Made by a program: the position numbers and the translations under genes
Notes under the pieces: generated by a model
What the model was told of the DNA's origin: nothing
Seen by the model: only the letters and a program-made list of their open reading frames with translations
Database searches by the model: none
Shown here: in pieces, positions 45,132 through 54,323 of the stretch
Layout: each line of letters opens with the position of its first letter
Numbering within the stretch: the stretch's first letter is position 1
NCBI GenBank assembly: GCA_018606805.1
Contig: JAGYWI010000011.1
Coordinates: forward strand, 41,890-105,889
Direction: 5' to 3'
Length of the DNA stretch: 64,000 bases
Source of the DNA: Candidatus Magnetomicrobium cryptolimnococcus
GTDB taxonomy: Bacteria > Nitrospirota > Thermodesulfovibrionia > Thermodesulfovibrionales > Magnetobacteriaceae

Positions 45132-47333
45132 ATGAAACAGATCATACAAAATTATAGAAGCGGTGAGCTGAGAGTCGAAGAAGTTCCTGTACCAATTTGC
45201 AGGCGGGATATGGTGCTTGTAAAAAATGCTGCTTCAGTTATCAGTGTGGGAACCGAACGGTCAATAATAGAACTTGGTGCAAAGAGTCTTATAGGTAAGG
45301 CTAGGTCTAGACCTGATTTGGTTAGGCGTTTCAAAGAAAAGGCCAAACATGAGGGTATTATTAAGACATTTAAGGAGGCCCTCAACCGTCTTGATACACC
45401 TACTGCACTTGGATATAGCTCAGCAGGTATAGTTGTTGAGGTTGGTTCTAACATAAATAGATTCTCACCAGGTGATAGAGTAGCATGTATTGGGGCTGGC
45501 TTTGCCTGTCATGCAGAATATATCTTAGTGCCTGAGATGCTTTGTGCACATATACAAAAACAAACGGCAGGTGCTGAAAATCAAGATGTACAAGAATATC
45601 AGAGTTTTGAGGAAGCATCGTTTGGTATGCTTGGCATAATAGCCCTTCACGGTATAAGAACTGCAAAGCTTGGACATGGTGAAAATGTAGCGGTAATTGG
45701 GCTAGGACTGTTAGGGTTATTGACAGTTCAAATGCTTGTTGCATATGGCTGTACGGTAATAGGAATGGATATAGACCCAACTAAGGTTGAGATGGCTAAG
45801 GGATTTGGAGCTCAAATGGCCTTTACCGAACCAGAGGAATTTAAAAATAGTGTTGAGCGTTTAACATCAGGATATGGGGCAGATGCTGTTATTGTTACGG
45901 CAGCCTCAAAGGACAAGGAACCAATAGATATCGCAGTGGAGGTATCTCGTTTTGGTGGCAGAGTGGTTGTTGTGGGTGTTGCCGATATCCACCCCTATAG
46001 AAACGATATGTGGCATAAAGAGGTGGAAATAGTTGTTTCAAAGGCTGGTGGCCCTGGAATATTTGATGTATATTATGAAAATCGAGGTATTGATTATCCT
46101 GTTGGATATGTACGGTGGACAGAAGAAAGAAACCTAAATGAGTTTTTAAGACTTATAGCAAAAGGCTCAGTAAACATAAAGTCCCTTATAACTCATAGAT
46201 TTCCTATAGAAAAAGCCCAAGAGGCTTATAAAGCAATATTAGATGGCACTATGAAGCATTTTATCGCTGTAGTACTTACCTATAACAACAAGGATGACAA
46301 AAAAATAGTCATTAAGCTCAGAACTCCTACTGTAAGCAAAAGCGATAGTATACAAATTGCAGCGGTGGGTGCAGGTCTGTTTGGCAGGTCTGTGCTTTTA
46401 CCTGCCCTACAAAAACTACCAAACGTAACCCTTAAGGCAATCTCTACTTCGTCAGGCTCAAATGCTCTTCATTCAGGGATAAAGTTTGGATTTGAAACTG
46501 CTACTACCGATTACAATAAACTCTTAAACGATAAAGATATAAACGCCGTATTACTACTAACCCCTCACAGTATGCATGCCCGGCAGGTGTGTGAGTTTAT
46601 AGAGGCTGGAAAGCATGTGTTTGTAGAAAAACCACTGTGTACAAACAAACAAGAGCTTGATAATATAATATCTTTATATAATAAGACCTATAACAAGAAC
46701 TTAGTGTTAATGGTTGGTTATAATAGGAGATTTTCTCCTCACACAGCTAAAATATCTGAGTTTATAGAAAATAGACAAGACCCTCTGATAATATCATATA
46801 GGGTCAATGCAGGCTTTATACCGTATTCCCATTGGGTACATGAGCAAGAACAAGGCGGAGGAAGAATTATAGGAGAGATGTGTCATTTTGTTGATTTTAT
46901 GCAGTATCTAACTAAAAGTAAACCTATCAGGGTATATGCAGAACGCATATCCTCGCAAAATAAAACCTCTGTAAACAATGATAATGTTGTCATAGTAATT
47001 AAATTCTATGACGGTTCGGTTGGTAATATAATCTATTCCGCGTCAGGAGATAGAGGCTATTGTCGTGAGCAAATTGAGATATTTTGCCAAGGCAGGGTAA
47101 TAACAAGCCAAGATTTTTCACTGACCAGATTTTATGCGTACGGAAAATCTAAAAAGTTCAAAACAATCAATCAGGAAATGGGCTATTTAGAAGAGCTTAG
47201 GCATTTTACAGAGATAATTTCTGGTAAAACAAATGCCTTGTTTAGTCCAGAAGAGTTTTTTCTATCAACTGCTGCTGTATTTGATATACATAGGGCATTA
47301 GAGGAAAGCAGGTCAGTAGAGGTTACACTATGA
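45132..47333 (+). CDS. Bi-domain oxidoreductase: MDR zinc-type dehydrogenase fused to Gfo/Idh/MocA domain
   Basis: Residues 1-370 are a medium-chain dehydrogenase/reductase (LGYSSAGIVVEVGSNINRFSPG; VAVIGLGLLGLLTVQMLVAYG nucleotide site). Residues about 385-733 are a Gfo/Idh/MocA domain (IAAVGAGLFGRSVLLPAL; HVFVEKPLCT; GEMCHFVDFMQYL). This architecture is known in loci for acidic polysaccharides, next to GT4 and sometimes heparinase-like genes. It probably performs a redox step on a nucleotide sugar or polymer. It overlaps the next GT4 gene by 4 bases. Confidence 0.88.
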   Translation: MKQIIQNYRSGELRVEEVPVPICRRDMVLVKNAASVISVGTERSIIELGAKSLIGKARSRPDLVRRFKEKAKHEGIIKTFKEALNRLDTPTALGYSSAGIVVEVGSNINRFSPGDRVACIGAGFACHAEYILVPEMLCAHIQKQTAGAENQDVQEYQSFEEASFGMLGIIALHGIRTAKLGHGENVAVIGLGLLGLLTVQMLVAYGCTVIGMDIDPTKVEMAKGFGAQMAFTEPEEFKNSVERLTSGYGADAVIVTAASKDKEPIDIAVEVSRFGGRVVVVGVADIHPYRNDMWHKEVEIVVSKAGGPGIFDVYYENRGIDYPVGYVRWTEERNLNEFLRLIAKGSVNIKSLITHRFPIEKAQEAYKAILDGTMKHFIAVVLTYNNKDDKKIVIKLRTPTVSKSDSIQIAAVGAGLFGRSVLLPALQKLPNVTLKAISTSSGSNALHSGIKFGFETATTDYNKLLNDKDINAVLLLTPHSMHARQVCEFIEAGKHVFVEKPLCTNKQELDNIISLYNKTYNKNLVLMVGYNRRFSPHTAKISEFIENRQDPLIISYRVNAGFIPYSHWVHEQEQGGGRIIGEMCHFVDFMQYLTKSKPIRVYAERISSQNKTSVNNDNVVIVIKFYDGSVGNIIYSASGDRGYCREQIEIFCQGRVITSQDFSLTRFYAYGKSKKFKTINQEMGYLEELRHFTEIISGKTNALFSPEEFFLSTAAVFDIHRALEESRSVEVTL

Positions 47334-48562
47334 ACATACTTATAGTAACAAGTACATATCCACCTGAAATAAGATCATCTTCACACCTCATGGAAGAGCT
47401 TGCTGCCGGGTTAGTTAAAAGGGGATATTCGGTTACTGTGCTTACGACTTACCCAGATAATGAACTTATAAAAGACAGAAAACAGGGAACACTAAATGAA
47501 TTTTCAACAGAGGAACAGATACAAGTGATCAGAGTAAAGACTCCATCGCCTCATAGAGGTTCATTTTTTATCAGGGGTCTATCACAAATACTGCTTCCCA
47601 TTATTTTAATAAAATATTTACAAAAGTATTTACAAGCAAAACCTGACATAGTTATAGTGTACTCACCACCACTTACTTTAGCTATTGTTGGTCAGGCAGT
47701 TAAGAAAAAGTATAAGGCAAAATTTATACTTAATGTTCAGGATATTTTCCCTCAAAATGGAATAGACCTTGGGATAATTAATAATCCTGTGGTAATTAAG
47801 TTCTTTGAGTTTATTGAAAAAAGAGCATACTTACAATCAGACAACATTACAGCTCATTCGCAAAGTAATGCTGAGTTTCTTATTAAATATAAAAAAGTTC
47901 CTATAAACAAAATACATATCCTGTATAACTGGATAGATATAGCTCCTTATATAGGTATAAAAAGAAGTGGAATATTCAGGGAACGATATGCACTAAAAGA
48001 AAGATTTATATTCTTATTTGCAGGGATAATGGGGGTTTCTCAGAGCCTTGACCTCATACTTGATATTGCAGCAGATTTACAGTCGTTTGAAGATATCTGC
48101 TTCTTGCTTGTTGGAGATGGCTCAGAAAGAAAAAGACTAGAAAAAAAGACCAAAGATAAGGGGCTTACAAATGTTATATTTAAACCGTTTGTATCTAAGG
48201 ATGAATACCCTATCCTTGTAAAGGATTCTGATGTGGGCATTATATGTCTAAGCCCTAAAAATAAAACTCCAGTAGTTCCAGGTAAACTGCTTGGTTACAT
48301 GGCAGCAGGTATACCTGTATGTGGTTTTTTAAATGAAAATAGCGATGCCCATAATATAGTTGTAGATGCCAGATGTGGATACACAGCTGTTTCTGACAAC
48401 TACGCCTCTATGTTACATATAGTCAGAAAACTCTATGAAGAAAAAGACAAACTGCATGATTATGGTAAAAGAGGTTTTCTATATGTTAAAGAGCATTTTG
48501 ATAAAGAAATGTGTATAGATAAGCTTGAAAAAATATTTAATTATAGTTTGGAGAATGGATAA
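47330..48562 (+). CDS. Family 4 glycosyltransferase, WbuB-like
   Basis: NILIVTSTYPPEIRSSSHLMEEL matches the N-terminus of WbuB-type GT4 enzymes, with VYSPPLTLAIVG, NVQDIFPQNGIDLG and VPGKLLGYMAAGIPVCGF as donor and acceptor site segments. At 410 residues it is full length. WbuB-like enzymes add N-acetylated amino sugars; WecB nearby would supply UDP-ManNAc. It overlaps both neighbours in frame-shifted manner on the 3' side only if the longer start of the next gene is used. Confidence 0.88.
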   Translation: MNILIVTSTYPPEIRSSSHLMEELAAGLVKRGYSVTVLTTYPDNELIKDRKQGTLNEFSTEEQIQVIRVKTPSPHRGSFFIRGLSQILLPIILIKYLQKYLQAKPDIVIVYSPPLTLAIVGQAVKKKYKAKFILNVQDIFPQNGIDLGIINNPVVIKFFEFIEKRAYLQSDNITAHSQSNAEFLIKYKKVPINKIHILYNWIDIAPYIGIKRSGIFRERYALKERFIFLFAGIMGVSQSLDLILDIAADLQSFEDICFLLVGDGSERKRLEKKTKDKGLTNVIFKPFVSKDEYPILVKDSDVGIICLSPKNKTPVVPGKLLGYMAAGIPVCGFLNENSDAHNIVVDARCGYTAVSDNYASMLHIVRKLYEEKDKLHDYGKRGFLYVKEHFDKEMCIDKLEKIFNYSLENG

Positions 48563-48563
48563 G

Positions 48564-49598
48564 ATGGTGAAGGAGTATGTAGAGACGCTTAAGGACTCAA
48601 CAGTTCTAGTAACAGGCGGGGCTGGAGCAATAGGGTCAAATCTAATAAAGGCTTTGTGCGAGGCTGGAGCTAAGATGGTGATTGTGCTTGATAATCTATC
48701 ATCCGCTCAAAAATGGAATATACCACAATACCCAAACGTTATGTTTGTCGAAGGAGATATAAGAGACGAGATCAAATTAAAAAGGGTATTCTTTGAACGT
48801 CCGCGCTATGTATATCATTTGGCTGCATTTTTTGCTAATCAAAACTCCATCGACCATCCTGAATTGGATATAGACGTTAACGGATTGGGAACCCTAAAAC
48901 TTCTGGAATATTCACATTTCACTGGAGTAGAAAGATTTATATACGCATCATCTGGTTGTTCTATTTATGGTTCTACAGCCCCTCTTCCACTTAAAGAGGA
49001 GTTTATGTCCTTAAATCTCAGCACTCCATACCAAATTACAAAGATGCTTGGAGAACTTTATTGTAATTTTTTCAAAAATCATTATGGCTTAAGGGTTGTA
49101 AAGACAAGATTTTTTAACTCATACGGGCCTGGTGAAATACCTGGCCAGTACAGAAACGTAATACCTAACTTTATCTATTGGGCTATTAACGGCAACCAGC
49201 TTCCAATAACCGGTACAGGTGAGGAGACAAGGGACTTCACCTATGTTGGTGACCTTGTTGACGGTCTTTTGAAAGCGATACATTATGAAGTGGCCATAGG
49301 CGAGGAATTCAACCTTGCGTCAGCAAAAGAGACAAAAATAATTGACTTGGCAATAATGATAAATGACATTGTTGGTAATAAGTCAGGAATAAAGATGATT
49401 GAAAAAAGAAAATGGGACACTAAAAGCAGGCTACTTGCCTCCATAGATAAGGCCCGTAATCTTATAGGATATGAACCAAAAATGAGTTTAGAAGAAGGTT
49501 TAAAAGAAACTATTCTGTGGTTTCAAAATAACTGGACAAATATAAGGCAGGCAGCTTATTTTCCACCAGGCATGTCCTCTGCCGTCAGGTACAAATGA
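48564..49598 (+). CDS. NAD-dependent epimerase/dehydratase
   Basis: TVLVTGGAGAIGSNLIKAL is the NAD loop; YASSGCSIYGSTAPLP and STPYQITKMLGELYC hold the Ser/Thr and Tyr/Lys pair. I chose ATG 48564, 9 bases after GGAGA; the frame extends to 48525, overlapping the GT gene. At 344 residues it resembles UDP-glucose/GlcNAc 4-epimerases or dehydratases. It overlaps WecB by 4 bases. Confidence 0.87.
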   Translation: MVKEYVETLKDSTVLVTGGAGAIGSNLIKALCEAGAKMVIVLDNLSSAQKWNIPQYPNVMFVEGDIRDEIKLKRVFFERPRYVYHLAAFFANQNSIDHPELDIDVNGLGTLKLLEYSHFTGVERFIYASSGCSIYGSTAPLPLKEEFMSLNLSTPYQITKMLGELYCNFFKNHYGLRVVKTRFFNSYGPGEIPGQYRNVIPNFIYWAINGNQLPITGTGEETRDFTYVGDLVDGLLKAIHYEVAIGEEFNLASAKETKIIDLAIMINDIVGNKSGIKMIEKRKWDTKSRLLASIDKARNLIGYEPKMSLEEGLKETILWFQNNWTNIRQAAYFPPGMSSAVRYK

Positions 49599-50758
49599 AG
49601 GTTTGTGTTGTTTTTGGTACCCGTCCTGAAGCAATAAAGTTAGCCCCTGTTATTAACCAATTACAACAGGTTTGGCCAAATGTGCAAGTGCAGGTATGTG
49701 TTACCGCTCAACATAGACAAATGCTTGACCAGGTGTTAGAGGTCTTTGATATAAAGCCTGATTATGATTTTAACATAATGAAACAAGGACAAGACCTGTT
49801 TAATGTTACCGTTAGCGTTATGCTAGGTTTAAAAGAGGTCTTTCGAAACAATAGACCAGACATCGTAATGGTCCAGGGCGATACAACTACTGCCTTTGCT
49901 GCAGGACTTGCCGCTTTCTATGAGAAATTAGAAGTTGCACATGTAGAGGCAGGTTTAAGGACTTATATGCCATATAATCCTTTTCCTGAAGAAATCAACC
50001 GCCATCTTTTAAGTGTAATCTCTAACTACCATTTTGCACCAACCGAATGGGCACGGGATAACCTTATTAAAGAACACATAGAAAAAGAAAAAATTTGGGT
50101 TACAGGAAACACCGTTATAGATGCCCTATTAATGGTCATTGATAAGCATAATGAAGAACAAGAACAAAAACGTTTAACTGATTACTTTAAACAATCTTGG
50201 CAGATAGACCTTTCTAAACATGCGTATGGTGCACACTCAAATATAATACTTATTACAGGCCACCGCAGAGAAAGCTTTGGTGAGGGATTTAAAAACATTT
50301 GTGAGGCATTAAAAGAAATTGCGCTTATTAACAAAAATATCCTTATGGTCTATCCAGTACATCTTAATCCAAATGTACAAAAGCCAGTTAGAGATATACT
50401 GCAAAACATTTCTAACATAAGACTTATTGAACCACTTGAATACGAACCTTTCGTGTACTTAATGAAACATTCCATGTTGATCCTTACCGATTCAGGAGGC
50501 ATACAGGAAGAAGCTCCATCACTTGGCATACCTGTTTTGGTTATGAGGCAAAACACTGAAAGACCTGAAGGTCTTTATGCAGGCACAGTAAAATTGGTTG
50601 GGACAGATAGGCAAAAGATTATTGATGAAACCTTACAGATTTTAGACAACCCTTCAGAGTATAGAATGATGTCGAAGTCTGTAAATCCATATGGAGACGG
50701 TCAGGCAGCTAAAAGAATTGCAAAAATTCTTATTGACACATATACCAAAATAAATTAG
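49595..50758 (+). CDS. wecB: UDP-N-acetylglucosamine 2-epimerase (non-hydrolysing)
   Basis: VVFGTRPEAIKLAPVINQL (residues 5-23), VQGDTTTAFAAGLAAFY, VEAGLRTYMPYNPFPEEINR, ITGHRRESFGEGF and LTDSGGIQEEAPSLGIPVLVMR are the complete WecB motif series. At 387 residues it is typical. It makes UDP-ManNAc for the glycan. It is distinct from the hydrolysing enzyme at 394 and ends the central block; a 22-base gap leads to the oligosaccharyltransferase. Confidence 0.94.
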   Translation: MKVCVVFGTRPEAIKLAPVINQLQQVWPNVQVQVCVTAQHRQMLDQVLEVFDIKPDYDFNIMKQGQDLFNVTVSVMLGLKEVFRNNRPDIVMVQGDTTTAFAAGLAAFYEKLEVAHVEAGLRTYMPYNPFPEEINRHLLSVISNYHFAPTEWARDNLIKEHIEKEKIWVTGNTVIDALLMVIDKHNEEQEQKRLTDYFKQSWQIDLSKHAYGAHSNIILITGHRRESFGEGFKNICEALKEIALINKNILMVYPVHLNPNVQKPVRDILQNISNIRLIEPLEYEPFVYLMKHSMLILTDSGGIQEEAPSLGIPVLVMRQNTERPEGLYAGTVKLVGTDRQKIIDETLQILDNPSEYRMMSKSVNPYGDGQAAKRIAKILIDTYTKIN

Positions 50759-50780
50759 ATATGAAAATACAGTTGTTATA

Positions 50781-52883
50781 ATGAAATATTTTTTACAATA
50801 CAAAAATTTTTTAGTATTTTTCACTATGGTAATTATTTGTTTCTGTTTATCTGTTTTTTGTAGATTTCATCAATATACAACATGGAAAGAAAACTACAAA
50901 GAATTTTTTGTCAAGGATATTCCTTTAATGACTACTGCAGATGCTTACCTGTTTATCAAAGAAGCAAAAGACTTACAAAAAACAGAAATAAAAAGATTAA
51001 GTGATTATTTTTCATACACCATGCTGAGTGTTATCTTATCAAAATTGTCTTTCTTATTCGACAATAATATTTATAAAACTGGTATATTGATTATACCTGT
51101 TCTGTCAAGTCTTTTTATTATTCCTTTATGTTTATATTTCTTCTACATTCGTTATCCAGCCTGTGGAATACTTGGAACATTATTTGGTAGCTTTGGTTTT
51201 ATATACCTTATAAGGACTTCAATAGGCAGAGTTGATAACGATATGTTAAATTTATTTTTTACTTTTTTAATTTCTTTCTTTATTTTATTACTAAATACAA
51301 AACATTCGAAAATGCATATATTGTATATTTGCATGTTTTCAGCTTTGGCAGGTCTATTACTATCACTTTTTCAATGGTGGTATGCTAAAATTATATTTAC
51401 AATATTATATTTTCTTGCTTTTTTTATATTTGTTTTTATAAATAAATTGCATATTAAAGATATTTTATTTAGCGGTACAGTATTTACTATTTTTTCATCT
51501 TTATTGTCTTATGATAGTATTATAAAATTCTTTAATACATATATTACTTGGTTACATATCATAATACTACTTATTATATGTATCTGTTTAGTTGTGATTA
51601 TTAAAACACAAAAAATACATCTTATTTTACAAAAAACTATTAAAAATAACATCTTAAGACAAAGTCTTTATATAGTAATATTTATTATAATAATGCTTTT
51701 AATATTTAAGCATTTTTACAAGCATGAGTATTTATATATAATTAGTATTTATATTCAACAGTATCTTAATCCGTCAAAGGAACAGCAAATTGTTTCAGCA
51801 AGCATTAGTGAATTAGCTCACAATAGCATAAAGAATACATTATCATCAATATATGGTTCTCCTATTGTGGCGATATGTGGAATAGCTTTCTTTTTAATTT
51901 TTTTAGTTTATAACTATAAAAAACTTGTTCCTATTATGCCAATATTTATTATTGGCTGTATATCTTTTTTTAGTTCAACACGTTTTTTGATGTATTTATC
52001 TCCATTTGTAGGTATTGGTTATGGATATTGTATAACAAAATGTTTAAATTTTATATTCAATTTTTTTAAATCTAAAATACAAATGAAAAATTATATAAAA
52101 GATATTATTACCTATGTTTGTTCGTTCAGTTTGTTTTTTATGGTATACCCACCAACTTTCTTGTCTTACATTCCAACACCAGTAGTGCCTGCTGATATAT
52201 ATAGTAATTTTCTAAACTTAAAAGATAAATTACCATTAAATTCTAATATATATACATGGTGGGATTTTGGATATGCAATAAAAGATATTGGCTTTAGAGT
52301 TTTCCATGCTGGAGGTTTCCCTGCGGTTAATATTGCTCATTCGTTTATATCAACTGACCAGACTGAATTGTATAATACTATAAATTCTTATACTTCAGAT
52401 AATAGTACTTATGTTATTTTTACAAGAGATATGATATATAAATTTAATAGTATATATGCAATAGGCTTAACAGGGGCAAGCAACAAACTTTTTAATAATC
52501 AGGTAGTCCTTTTACCAACTTTGTGTGAATATATGGGAAACAATACCATGTCTTGTGATGGAGCGTTTACTATAAATTTAAATGAGGGTTACATACAAAA
52601 TAATAATTTATCAGAAATTGTAATATTGAATAAAATAATAATAATAAACAATAATAAGGTTGTTAGAGAAATTGATTATAAACGTAATCTTGGTGCTTAT
52701 GTAGAGATAATTGATGAAAATTCTCAATCTTTTATTACTTTAATATTTACTAATGAAGAAGCCTTTAATTCTAACTTTAACCAAATGTATTTATTAGGTA
52801 AATATGACACTAATATGTATGAATTAATTTATAACGCTTTTCCTTCAACCATAGTCTTTAAAAGATTAATAAAACAGCCATAA
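50781..52883 (+). CDS. pglB: STT3/PglB-type oligosaccharyltransferase
   Basis: The 700-residue protein has an N-terminal multi-helix membrane part and a C-terminal periplasmic domain. D54 in MTTADAYLF and D152/D154 in GRVDNDML sit where bacterial PglB has its metal aspartates. TWWDFGYAIKDIG (about residues 491-503) is the WWDYG acceptor-binding motif in WWDFG form. The size is close to Campylobacter PglB (about 713). It would move a lipid-linked oligosaccharide to Asn of periplasmic proteins. Placement amid the sugar genes suggests those sugars reach proteins. Confidence 0.88.
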   Translation: MKYFLQYKNFLVFFTMVIICFCLSVFCRFHQYTTWKENYKEFFVKDIPLMTTADAYLFIKEAKDLQKTEIKRLSDYFSYTMLSVILSKLSFLFDNNIYKTGILIIPVLSSLFIIPLCLYFFYIRYPACGILGTLFGSFGFIYLIRTSIGRVDNDMLNLFFTFLISFFILLLNTKHSKMHILYICMFSALAGLLLSLFQWWYAKIIFTILYFLAFFIFVFINKLHIKDILFSGTVFTIFSSLLSYDSIIKFFNTYITWLHIIILLIICICLVVIIKTQKIHLILQKTIKNNILRQSLYIVIFIIIMLLIFKHFYKHEYLYIISIYIQQYLNPSKEQQIVSASISELAHNSIKNTLSSIYGSPIVAICGIAFFLIFLVYNYKKLVPIMPIFIIGCISFFSSTRFLMYLSPFVGIGYGYCITKCLNFIFNFFKSKIQMKNYIKDIITYVCSFSLFFMVYPPTFLSYIPTPVVPADIYSNFLNLKDKLPLNSNIYTWWDFGYAIKDIGFRVFHAGGFPAVNIAHSFISTDQTELYNTINSYTSDNSTYVIFTRDMIYKFNSIYAIGLTGASNKLFNNQVVLLPTLCEYMGNNTMSCDGAFTINLNEGYIQNNNLSEIVILNKIIIINNNKVVREIDYKRNLGAYVEIIDENSQSFITLIFTNEEAFNSNFNQMYLLGKYDTNMYELIYNAFPSTIVFKRLIKQP

Positions 52884-52899
52884 GTATACCAAAAAAAAT

Positions 52900-53032
52900 G
52901 GTTTGCAAAATTTTATATCAAAGAAAAGGATTAAAGAATGAGGGCGCTACCCTCATTCTCCTGCCAAAGGGACTTGTCCTTTTGGAATCACATGTATGGA
53001 AATTCATATCTTGCTAGTTATTTTTGCAAACC
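52900..53032. repeat. MITE-like element: 11-bp terminal inverted repeats around two nested hairpins
   Basis: GGTTTGCAAAA (52900-52910) is exactly complementary to TTTTGCAAACC (53022-53032). Between them lie a 10-bp hairpin with 5-base loop at 52935-52959 (AGAATGAGGG / CCCTCATTCT) and another at 52964-52985 (CCAAAGGGAC / GTCCTTTTGG, with one G-T pair). The 185-base gap between the oligosaccharyltransferase and PseC genes is otherwise empty. No clear target duplication flanks it. A miniature transposable element or a structured RNA/terminator are both possible. Confidence 0.5.
52935..52959 (+). terminator. Possible terminator or RNA hairpin
   Basis: A perfect 10-bp stem with GC-rich top (GAGGG/CCCTC) and 5-base loop lies 52 bases after the oligosaccharyltransferase stop. 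There is no T-tract directly after it, so it would be a weak rho-independent terminator; it sits inside the MITE-like element. Confidence 0.35.
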
Positions 53033-53068
53033 TAATTTATTTGAGTATATATAAAGTATAAAATTATT

Positions 53069-54259
53069 ATGTTACCTTTTTTACCATATGGAAGACAGTG
53101 GATAAGTGAATCGGACATATTATGCGTCAAAGAGGTTTTAGAAAGTGATTGGTTGACAGGCGGTCCGAAGATTGAAGAGTTTGAAAAACATCTGACAAAA
53201 CATTTTGGTGCTGAGTATGCAGTTGTATGTTCAAGCGGGACAGCAGCACTCCATCTTTCATGTTTAGCTATAGGGCTTAAACCTGGGGACAGCCATTTTA
53301 CAAGTGCGATTACTTTTATAGCTAGTGCTAACTGCGGCGTATATTGTGGTTCTATACCTGACTTTATTGATATAAACATGGAAACATTTAATATGTCTAT
53401 TGAAGACTTAGAAAGGAAATTAGAATGTGCAAAAAAGAGAAATGCTACCCCAAAAGTTTTAATACCAGTACATTTTGCTGGATTGCCTTGTGATATGAAA
53501 GCAATACAAATGCTTGCTGTAAAATATAAATGCAAAATCATAGAAGATGGCTGTCACGCTATGGGTGCGTCATTTATGGGAGAGATGGTAGGGTCGTGTA
53601 AATATTCTGATATGGTTGTATTTAGTTTGCACCCGGTAAAACATATAACAACAGGTGAAGGCGGTGTTATACTTACAAATGATAAACATCTTTATAAAAA
53701 ACTCTTAATGTTAAGAAATCATGGAATAACAAGGGATGTTGAAACATTTATTAATAGGGATATGGCATTTTCTGATATTAATGAGCCAAATCAATGGTAC
53801 TACGAAATACAAGAATTAGGTCTCAACTATAGATTAACGGATTTTCAAGCTGCACTTGGCATAAGCCAATTAAAAAGACTTGACGAATTTGTGTGTAAAC
53901 GGAGAGAGCTTGCAGCACATTACAATAAAATGTTAAGCAGTTTAGGTTTAAAACTACAGAATGAAAAACAAGGTTTTAAGAATAGTTATCACTTATATGT
54001 AGTTATGGTTAGCTTTAACAAATTAAGAATTAACCGTACAGAACTAATTAAAGTATTAAAAAATAAATATATAAGTGCTCAAGTGCATTATATACCTGTT
54101 TATTTACAGCCTTTTTATAAAAATAGTTTCGGTTTTTACAAAGGATACTGCAAAAATGCTGAGCTGTACTACTCTCAAGCTGTTTCTCTTCCTATTTTTC
54201 CTATTATGGATATAACTGATGTAGAATACGTAGTTAAAAGTCTTCATGAATGTTTGTAA
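53069..54259 (+). CDS. pseC: PseC-like UDP-4-keto-sugar aminotransferase
   Basis: The N-terminus LPYGRQWISESDI and SDWLTGGPKIEEFE are the PseC start, and VFSLHPVKHITTGEGG contains K191 with D160 (IIEDGCHAMG) as the PLP pair; HPVKHITTGEGG is very characteristic of PseC. At 396 residues it is normal. PseC aminates UDP-4-keto-6-deoxy-AltNAc in pseudaminic acid synthesis. PseB, PseG and PseH are not in the window, so either they lie outside or the enzyme feeds another 4-amino sugar. Confidence 0.86.
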   Translation: MLPFLPYGRQWISESDILCVKEVLESDWLTGGPKIEEFEKHLTKHFGAEYAVVCSSGTAALHLSCLAIGLKPGDSHFTSAITFIASANCGVYCGSIPDFIDINMETFNMSIEDLERKLECAKKRNATPKVLIPVHFAGLPCDMKAIQMLAVKYKCKIIEDGCHAMGASFMGEMVGSCKYSDMVVFSLHPVKHITTGEGGVILTNDKHLYKKLLMLRNHGITRDVETFINRDMAFSDINEPNQWYYEIQELGLNYRLTDFQAALGISQLKRLDEFVCKRRELAAHYNKMLSSLGLKLQNEKQGFKNSYHLYVVMVSFNKLRINRTELIKVLKNKYISAQVHYIPVYLQPFYKNSFGFYKGYCKNAELYYSQAVSLPIFPIMDITDVEYVVKSLHECL

Positions 54260-54323
54260 AATGGAACAAATATTTTTATAAACATCTACTTTATACTTTA
54301 TACATAAAGGACTAAAAGGAGCA

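Noticed and set aside
53032..53541. 169-residue minus-strand open frame
   Set aside because: It lies inside the well-supported PseC gene in antisense and encodes no recognisable motif; a coding shadow.
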